DNA from: Leptothermofonsia sichuanensis E412
GTDB lineage: Bacteria; Cyanobacteriota; Cyanobacteriia; Leptolyngbyales; Leptolyngbyaceae
Assembly: GCF_019891175.1 (NCBI RefSeq)
Contig: NZ_CP072600.1
Span: 1 to 64,000, forward strand
Direction: 5' to 3'
DNA length: 64,000 nucleotides
Shown: one piece after another, positions 58,458-64,000 of the stretch
Position numbering within the stretch: position 1 is the first letter of the stretch
Layout: every line of letters starts with the position of its first letter
Translations under genes and position numbers: made by a program
The notes under the pieces: model-generated
Seen by the model: the letters and a program-made list of their open reading frames with translations, nothing else
Database searches by the model: none
Told to the model about the DNA's origin: nothing

Positions 58458-58744
58458 TTTTCACCTCTGATGAAGTCATAAAGGCGATCGCCCCGCTGCC
58501 AGATTTCGCCCAGGAGGATCTGTAATCCGGAGTGTTTCAAGTTTCCAGATCGCCTGCGCCTGATTTTTCCATCGCAATCAGCGTAGGACTTGAACCGTTA
58601 TTGGCTGTCCAGTTCACCTTGTCAGATGAATCTCAGTTGATGAATCTCTTTCCATTGTCTGTAGCCTGCGATAAGGCTTTATTAAGTCGCCACAACGAAC
58701 TGGTTAAACCTGCATCTTTGAGAAGCCTGTGTGTTCAGTGTTTC

Positions 58745-58839
58745 TATAGCCCTTTTCAAGGGTGTGAGGTACAGAGAGAATGCGGAGTACCTGACTGGGC
58801 CTCACATTCCTGTACCGCACTCAATTGAGAAACGCTATA
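58745..58839. mobile_element. MITE-like element, TATAGC ends, copy 3
   Basis: 95 bp: TATAGCCCTTTTCAAGGGTG to TCAATTGAGAAACGCTATA. The central region (GTGAGGTACAG..TGTACCGCAC) pairs imperfectly. Same ends and length as copy 1 but a different core. Confidence 0.75.
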
Positions 58840-59640
58840 TAAGCTTCAGAATGGTAGTGATTAAACATAGGGCTTCCCACCACCTGTTGCTTATTGGCTA
58901 TGGACGGTCAGCACTGAAAGTGACTGGTTTCAGAAAACACACCAGAACCACTGAGACACTATGAAAACTATCATGCCTCTTGGTAGAAATCTTTTCATAA
59001 TCAGGGAACGGATCAAACCACTGGTCACCTATTACAGCCATTTCAAACGGATTAACCACTATTTTGGGCAGCGGGTACCGGGGGTGGCAACGCCTGACAA
59101 TCACTGTAAGTCAGAAAACCAGTTTCTTTGGAAACACTGGTAGAAACCCCTGTCTTTTGGTAGAAATCCCCAATTTACTGAAGATAATTTAAGGGTTTTG
59201 CGATGGCGATCGCCCCTCTGGGTCAGCCAGTTTCCCATCTGTCTACTACAGCGTTTCTCAATTGAGTGAACTATGAAAGTGAGTGAACTATGAAGGTGTG
59301 AGGTACAGAGGGTACACCTTACCCAGACCGTTCTAGACTAATGCCGGTTGACAAAAATAGCTGTACAGTGCTTTGAGGTTCAACTTTAGGATTTATAGAG
59401 ATTTTGCTTCTAGGTAGAAAGCCTCACTTTCACTTTCATCATTGGAGATGAGCGCAACTCATGGGGTACCACTTTCTTGCATTAATTAAATCCTATCCGA
59501 AAACTTTCTCAGGCTGGGTTTGGGCTTTGACAGTGTGGGCTTTTCAAATAGGTTTTTATCAAAAGAATCCGCTAAAAATTGAATACAGGCTTGTATCGCG
59601 TTCAAGGACAGACACCAAGATGATTCATATTCCAGGCTAT
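58840..59640. other. Gene-poor stretch with a partial MITE
   Basis: About 800 bases without a supportable gene. AGCGTTTCTCAATTGAGTGAA at 59250 is an inverted TATAGC-type MITE end, followed by a small duplication (AGTGAACTATGAA twice) and GGTGTGAGGTACAGAG, so a rearranged copy occupies about 59249-59310. The first half contains only short chance frames. Confidence 0.5.
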
Positions 59641-60310
59641 GACATTTACGTATGGTTTCGTGTTGACCGGTCCAATGTCAAACATAGAAATGGGATATCA
59701 GTTTGGCAAACTGGCGTTTGACCTGCTGGATAAACTGAATGCCAGGGAGTTTAAATGCAAGGTTTATAGTAGTTATGGCAGTTGCATTTTGCAATGGTTT
59801 AGCGATTTTCTCGATATTTTTATTTAAAGCCATTCTTTGCTACTTATTTGAAGTCTATGGCAAAGCTGTAGAATATCTCGCCACCGCAGCCAGACACATT
59901 GGTTCAATCATTGCCCTCATTTCCTTTGGTGAATATAAGTTTTACGATTCACTGGCACTACTGGCTCAATACCCCAGGCTTGGATCGGAGGCGCAACAAC
60001 AATGCCTGGAGCAGATCAGCGCAAACCAGGAAAAAATGAACCATTGGGCATACCATGCGCCAATGAATTATCAACACAAATATGATCTGGTAGAAGCTGA
60101 GAAAGCACGGGTATTGGGAGATAAGCTGGCAGCAATGGAATTGTACGATCGCGCCATTGCTGGAGCAAACGCCCAACAATTCATTCAAGAGGAAGCGCTT
60201 GCCTATGAACTAGCAGCCAGATTCTACCTTAACTGGGGGCGAGCAGAAATTGCCCGTACCTATCTGGCAAAGGCGCACAACTGCTATATTCGCTGGGGTG
60301 CCGTGCTTAT
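59640..60310 (+). pseudogene. Remnant of a large AAA/TPR-type sensor kinase
   Basis: Pieces in different frames match the helical region of the multi-domain AAA-ATPase sensor kinases of cyanobacteria: YQFGKLAFDLLDKLNAREFK, then after a frame change FYDSLALLAQYPRLGSEAQQ, HAPMNYQHKYDLVEAEKARVLG and EEALAYELAARFYL..ARTYL. Kinase, ATPase and sensor parts are absent. The match stops at IRWGA and the following residues are unrelated. Confidence 0.7.
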
Positions 60311-60339
60311 ATTGCCAGTCACCAGCCGCGATCGGCGTT

Positions 60340-60876
60340 GTGCACACTGATTCTGTATCAGGGAAAATTGACTGGCTTACTCTATATGAAGCCCAACCCC
60401 TGCTGCAAGAGTTGCCTGATCAAATCAGCCATTCCCAGGCAGTTTTGCAAGAGGTCCTTACCTGGACGGGTGGTCAACCCTTCCTGACCCAGAAAGTCTG
60501 TAAACTGATTCGCCATGCTGCGGCTCCCATTCCCACCAACCAGGAAGCTACATGGATTGAAAATCTGGTGCGATCGCAGATGATCGACAATTGGGAATCT
60601 CAAGACGAACCTGAACATTTGCGAACCATTCGCGATCGCCTGTTGAGGGACAGTCAGCAAGCCGTTCTATTGTTAAGGCTGTATCAGGAAATTTTGCAGA
60701 CGGGAGCCGTGGCTGTTTGCGATCAACTTGAGCAGAAAGAACTGCTCCTTTCAGGACTCGTCGTCAAACGATCCAGCCCCAACAACCCTGCGCATCCAGT
60801 CCTAGTGGTGAGCAACCGCATTTACCAGACTGTTTTCAACCTGTCCTGGGTCCAGCAACAACTGGCAGCACTTTGA
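60340..60876 (+). pseudogene. Remnant of an AAA-like signalling protein
   Basis: An open stretch of about 180 codons with the C-terminal AAA-like domain sequence WTGGQPFLTQKVCKLI, NWESQDEPEHLRTIRDRLLR, ELLLSGLVVKR and NRIYQTVFNLSWVQQQLAAL, as found before WD40 or kinase parts in large cyanobacterial proteins. The P-loop-containing N-terminal half is missing. The fragment abuts the kinase remnant, so two unrelated truncated genes are joined. Confidence 0.7.
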
Positions 60877-60949
60877 CCAGAGGCGATGTTGGGTGTCTCT
60901 GAGCAGGGAACAGGGGACAGGGCAGGAAGGATGGGGTATTCAGCACCAT

Positions 60950-61486
60950 CTACGGTTGATGACTCCGCCGTAGCTCTGTAATCTGATCTGCCATATCCAG
61001 CAGGGAAGCGGGCATTTCTGGTCCAGTCAGGATAATATCGACATGACGAGGGCGCTGGTTCAGGAACGTCAACACTTCAGTTTCAGACACCAGCCCAAAG
61101 CGAATAGCCAGACTTAACTCATCCAGCACTACCAGTTCATAGTCTCCCTCCATCACCACTGCCTGCGTGTGGTGCCAGAGTTCAATCAGCGATCGCGTTT
61201 CTTCTTCATTCAGGGGAGGAGCGTCGATGCAGCGGGGCAAATTGCAGCGCACCCAGTCCAGGTTTTGCCCCAGTTTCACTGGATGTTCAAACCCCTGGGC
61301 AATTCCTCCTTTGAGAAACTGAACCACCAGAACAGAGGTGCCCTGTCCTGCCAGCCTCAATGCCTGTGCCATCACATTTGTAAAAAAACTCCGCTGGGAA
61401 CAGGTAAATACCTGAACTAACCCCTCAATTCGACGGGTGACAGGCTGCCTGGAACTGAGTGAAGGAGCTTCTACCGATGAAACCAT
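60950..61486 (-). CDS. CobA/BtuR-like P-loop family protein without Walker A
   Basis: 178 residues with clear resemblance to cob(I)alamin adenosyltransferase (CobA): MAQALRLAGQGTSVLVVQFLKGG, DWVRCNLPRC, YELVVLDELSLAIRFGLV and DIILTGPEMPASLLDMADQITEL. The Walker A GNGKGKTT expected after the first strand is replaced by CSQRSFFT, so ATP binding of the normal kind is lost. I recall paralogues of this form in cyanobacteria, so it is probably a functional derivative, not a pseudogene. Function unknown. Confidence 0.75.
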   Translation of the reverse strand: MVSSVEAPSLSSRQPVTRRIEGLVQVFTCSQRSFFTNVMAQALRLAGQGTSVLVVQFLKGGIAQGFEHPVKLGQNLDWVRCNLPRCIDAPPLNEEETRSLIELWHHTQAVVMEGDYELVVLDELSLAIRFGLVSETEVLTFLNQRPRHVDIILTGPEMPASLLDMADQITELRRSHQP

Positions 61487-61850
61487 ATCGAAAAACCTGA
61501 CGTGTGAATGAGAGCGGGCATCCGTTAAATTGGGGTCTGTTTATAGCAGAGGACGGGAAACTGGGGATGAGGGATGGGGAAAGCCAGAATAACGAGATCA
61601 GGGGTGAGCGTTCTAATTTGGCCTGACCTGGATGACTACTGCTATAACCTCAGGATAGACAACGGACATCTTTTCCTTAAACCAGGAATTCTAAAGTCTT
61701 CATTTCAGGGGTGTTAAGCAAAATATAGCGTATCCTCTGACTTTGCTCCCATATAAAACACTAGATGTATCAATTCGTCAATAGCTGGCAGATCGTGAGT
61801 GCCAGCTCCTTAATGAGAAAATACTGGAAGCGACACCATAGGATACACAC
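61487..61850. other. Divergent promoter region of CobA-like and adk genes
   Basis: 364 bases, no gene. Must hold both promoters. I do not see a convincing -35/-10 pair and no hairpin of note. Confidence 0.4.
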
Positions 61851-62426
61851 ATGAGACTGGTAATTCTGGGCGGACCGGGAGCAGGAAAAGGGACTCAGGC
61901 TGAACTGTTGCACCGTCGCCTGGAGGTTTCCTGGATTGCAACCGGAGATATTCTGCGAACCGCGATCGCCGCTAAAGATGCCGATGGCGATAGCCAGACC
62001 GAACTCGGTCGGCAGGCACAGAACTATGTTGAACGGGGTGAACTCGTTCCCGACGAGGTCATGATTCACTTCATTCGCCAGCGCCTGTTACGTGCCGATG
62101 CAGCCAGTGGCTGGGTGCTGGATGGCTATCCCCGGACCGCCTTTCAGGCAGAAGAACTGGACTTTCTGCTGGAAGACCTGCATCAGCATTTAGACTACGC
62201 GATCGCCCTGGAAGCCCCTGAATCAGTCCTGACCAGGCGCTCCCTGGCCAGAGGCAGAGAAGACGATACGCCAGAAGCCATTCAACGCCGGATTGCCCTA
62301 TTTCTTGAACGGACCACGCCCCTGCTAGAATACTATGAAATGCGCCACCGGCTGATCAGAATTAATAGCGACCAGCCCATTGACCAGGTCCAGCAGGAAA
62401 TTCTCAACCATTTGGGCGTCGGCTGA
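61851..62426 (+). CDS. adk: Adenylate kinase
   Basis: 191 residues, short-lid form. P-loop GGPGAGKGTQAE (residues 7-18), AMP-site WIATGDILRTAI, VLDGYPRT and RGREDDTPEAIQRRI (lid/ATP Arg region). Interconverts AMP, ADP and ATP in the cytoplasm. Cyanobacteria often have more than one copy; this one is not in the ribosomal-protein operon. The gene converges on ppk. Confidence 0.93.
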   Translation: MRLVILGGPGAGKGTQAELLHRRLEVSWIATGDILRTAIAAKDADGDSQTELGRQAQNYVERGELVPDEVMIHFIRQRLLRADAASGWVLDGYPRTAFQAEELDFLLEDLHQHLDYAIALEAPESVLTRRSLARGREDDTPEAIQRRIALFLERTTPLLEYYEMRHRLIRINSDQPIDQVQQEILNHLGVG

Positions 62427-62444
62427 AAATGGGCGGTGTTGATT

Positions 62445-64000
62445 TTACTGGTGCAGGGCCATTTCCATCAGGATCGTCTGGGCACTCCGTTCGGGATCGT
62501 CCTCCGTGGGGTGGCGCTGCACGTAAGTCCCATCCGATCGCAACTCCCATGCCTGGCGGTTATCTGCCAGGAAAATATCTAACAATTGCTTGAGCTTGGC
62601 GGCAATAGTGGGGTCATCAATCGGCGTCACGGCTTCAACCCGGCGATCAAGGTTGCGGGGCATCCAGTCAGCACTACCAATAAACACCTCCGGTTCTCCA
62701 TTGTTAGAAAACCAGAAAATGCGCGAGTGTTCCAGGTAACGTCCCACAATGCTGATCACACGAATGTTCTCGCTAACGCCTGCAATACCAGGACGCAGAC
62801 AACAGATTCCCCGCACAATCAGGTCAACCTGTACCCCTGCCTGGGAGGCTTCATAGAGGGTACGAATAATCTGGGGATCAACGAGCGCATTCATTTTGGC
62901 AATAATGTGCCCATTTCTACCCTCAGCCATTTCACGGCGGATCAGGGCAACCAGGCGATCGCGGAGTGTCACTGGAGCCACCAGCAACTTGCGATAGGAC
63001 TTCTGCTTGGAAAACCCGGTGAGATAGTTAAACAGATCCGTCAGGTCTGCGCCCAACTCTTCCCGGCAACTGAGTAAACCCAGATCCGTATAGATGCGGG
63101 CAGTCTTGGGATTATAGTTACCGGTGCCAATGTGGACATATCGACGCAACTGACCAGCTTCCTGCCGCACCACCAGCACCACTTTGGTATGGGTCTTCAG
63201 CCCCAGCACCCCATAGACCACATGCACACCCGCATTTTCCAGCGCCCGTGCCCAGGTGATGTTGCTCTCTTCATCGAAACGCGCTTTCAGTTCAACCAGA
63301 GCCGCCACCTGCTTGCCATTTTCCGCCGCCGCAATCAACGCCTGGATAATCGGTGAATCCCCAGAGGTGCGATAGAGCGTCATTTTAATTGCCAGCACAT
63401 CCGGGTCGTGGGCAGCCTGAGTCACAAAATACTCGACCGATGCTGTAAATGACTCATAGGGATGATGGACCAGCAAATCACCCTGGCGGATGATGGTAAA
63501 GATATCCAGCCCTTCTTCTCCAACCAGATCAGTGTCAGGGAAATCTGCCAGCCGGCGTAATCGAGGGGGAATCACCGGGGTAAAGGGGGGGTCTTTCAGA
63601 TGGGGGAGTGGAATCCCGGTCAGCGCAAACAGGTCTTTTAAACCCAGTGCCCCATTCATTCTGTAAACGTCATTTTCTGACAGATTCATGCCTTTCATCA
63701 AGGTCTGCCGGACAAAATCCGAGGTGGATTCTGGGATTTGCAATCGCACAACTGACCCACCAAATCGCCGCTTGCGCAACTCCTGCTGAATTGCCAGCAG
63801 CAGATCCTCCGCTTCGTCTTCCCGCACTTCCAGATCGGCATCTCGCGTGATGCGAAAAACATGATGGTCCTGAATGGTCATCCCCGGAAATAAAGCATCC
63901 AGATTATGGGCAATCACCTCTTCCAGAAAAACCCCTGCCCAGACACAGGGTTGCCCGTTGTGGAGATGCATTTCGCAGGGAAACTGAACAAAGCGGGGTA
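62445..64000 (-). CDS. ppk1: Polyphosphate kinase, 5' end beyond window
   Basis: At least 517 residues are visible; the frame continues past the right edge as PRFVQFPCEMHLHNGQP, so Met at 63971 is internal. The C-terminal domains of PPK1 are plain: LAIKMTLYRTSGDSPII, VELKARFDEESNI, YGVLGLKTHTKVVLVVR (phospho-His region HTK), HIGTGNYNP and ICCLRPGIAGVSENI. It makes inorganic polyphosphate from ATP. About 200 N-terminal residues should lie to the right. Confidence 0.95.
   Translation of the reverse strand, partial: PRFVQFPCEMHLHNGQPCVWAGVFLEEVIAHNLDALFPGMTIQDHHVFRITRDADLEVREDEAEDLLLAIQQELRKRRFGGSVVRLQIPESTSDFVRQTLMKGMNLSENDVYRMNGALGLKDLFALTGIPLPHLKDPPFTPVIPPRLRRLADFPDTDLVGEEGLDIFTIIRQGDLLVHHPYESFTASVEYFVTQAAHDPDVLAIKMTLYRTSGDSPIIQALIAAAENGKQVAALVELKARFDEESNITWARALENAGVHVVYGVLGLKTHTKVVLVVRQEAGQLRRYVHIGTGNYNPKTARIYTDLGLLSCREELGADLTDLFNYLTGFSKQKSYRKLLVAPVTLRDRLVALIRREMAEGRNGHIIAKMNALVDPQIIRTLYEASQAGVQVDLIVRGICCLRPGIAGVSENIRVISIVGRYLEHSRIFWFSNNGEPEVFIGSADWMPRNLDRRVEAVTPIDDPTIAAKLKQLLDIFLADNRQAWELRSDGTYVQRHPTEDDPERSAQTILMEMALHQ

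Noticed and set aside
59461-59721. 86-codon plus-strand frame before the kinase remnant
   Set aside because: Hydrophobic start but no family, and it runs into decayed signalling-gene sequence in another frame.

Overview
The window is chromosomal DNA from a cyanobacterium, most likely a filamentous Leptolyngbya-like lineage. The evidence is a cyanobacterial-type rRNA operon with both tRNA-Ile and tRNA-Ala in the 16S-23S spacer, very frequent HIP1 octamers (GCGATCGC) in genes and spacers, cyanobacterial families such as DUF1517, a vMAP-HTH/NB-ARC/WD40 STAND protein and subtilases, and abundant short palindromic repeats. The lineage call below phylum level is inference from recognition, not from a tree.

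Layout. 1-5.6 kb: complete rRNA operon with a promoter at the left edge and a strong terminator. 5.6-12.4 kb: housekeeping and accessory genes (amino acid permease, small lipoprotein, MetF-type reductase, an XdhC/CoxI plus MocA-like pair for molybdenum hydroxylase maturation, DUF1517). 12.5-16.7 kb: a plus-strand run of isochorismatase-fold hydrolase, cupin, CocE/NonD hydrolase and DMT exporter, which looks like a small catabolic or detoxification operon. 16.7-22.6 kb: minus-strand genes, including a redox group (SDR, an FNR-ferredoxin fusion, a GMC oxidoreductase) and a DUF1622 membrane protein.

23.4-54.3 kb is accessory. Two nearly identical IS1-family elements in opposite orientation (23440-24295 and 51505-52362) bracket about 27 kb. 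Between them lie an alpha/beta hydrolase with an NTF2-like partner, small proteins of unknown function, two murein hydrolases without signal peptides, a STAND NTPase with 14 WD40 repeats, a membrane-anchored subtilase, a nucleotidyltransferase, and a LuxR-type regulator divergent from three very large modular proteins. These three are a sugar-lactone-oxidase/lectin/repeat fusion, an LGFP-repeat M6-like metalloprotease and a pectate-lyase-fold beta-helix protein. All three also lack signal peptides. This LuxR-plus-three-giants cluster is the best candidate for an undescribed system here. Two IS630-type elements (50124-51078 and 52817-54035) and the second IS1 copy have cut up the right flank, truncating a retropepsin-like protease and a PIN toxin. 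Three antitoxins (DUF433, ParD, DUF2281-like) survive although their toxins are truncated or missing.

54.5-64 kb returns to chromosomal-type content: a tandem-fused PhnE-like permease, a coiled-coil membrane protein built on a 21-bp repeat, a PPC-subtilase, relics of large AAA-type signalling proteins, a CobA/BtuR-like protein without a Walker A motif, adenylate kinase, and the 3' part of polyphosphate kinase running off the right edge. Several dispersed hairpin repeat families and MITE-like elements occur throughout, and repeat-like DNA also sits in frame inside several proteins.
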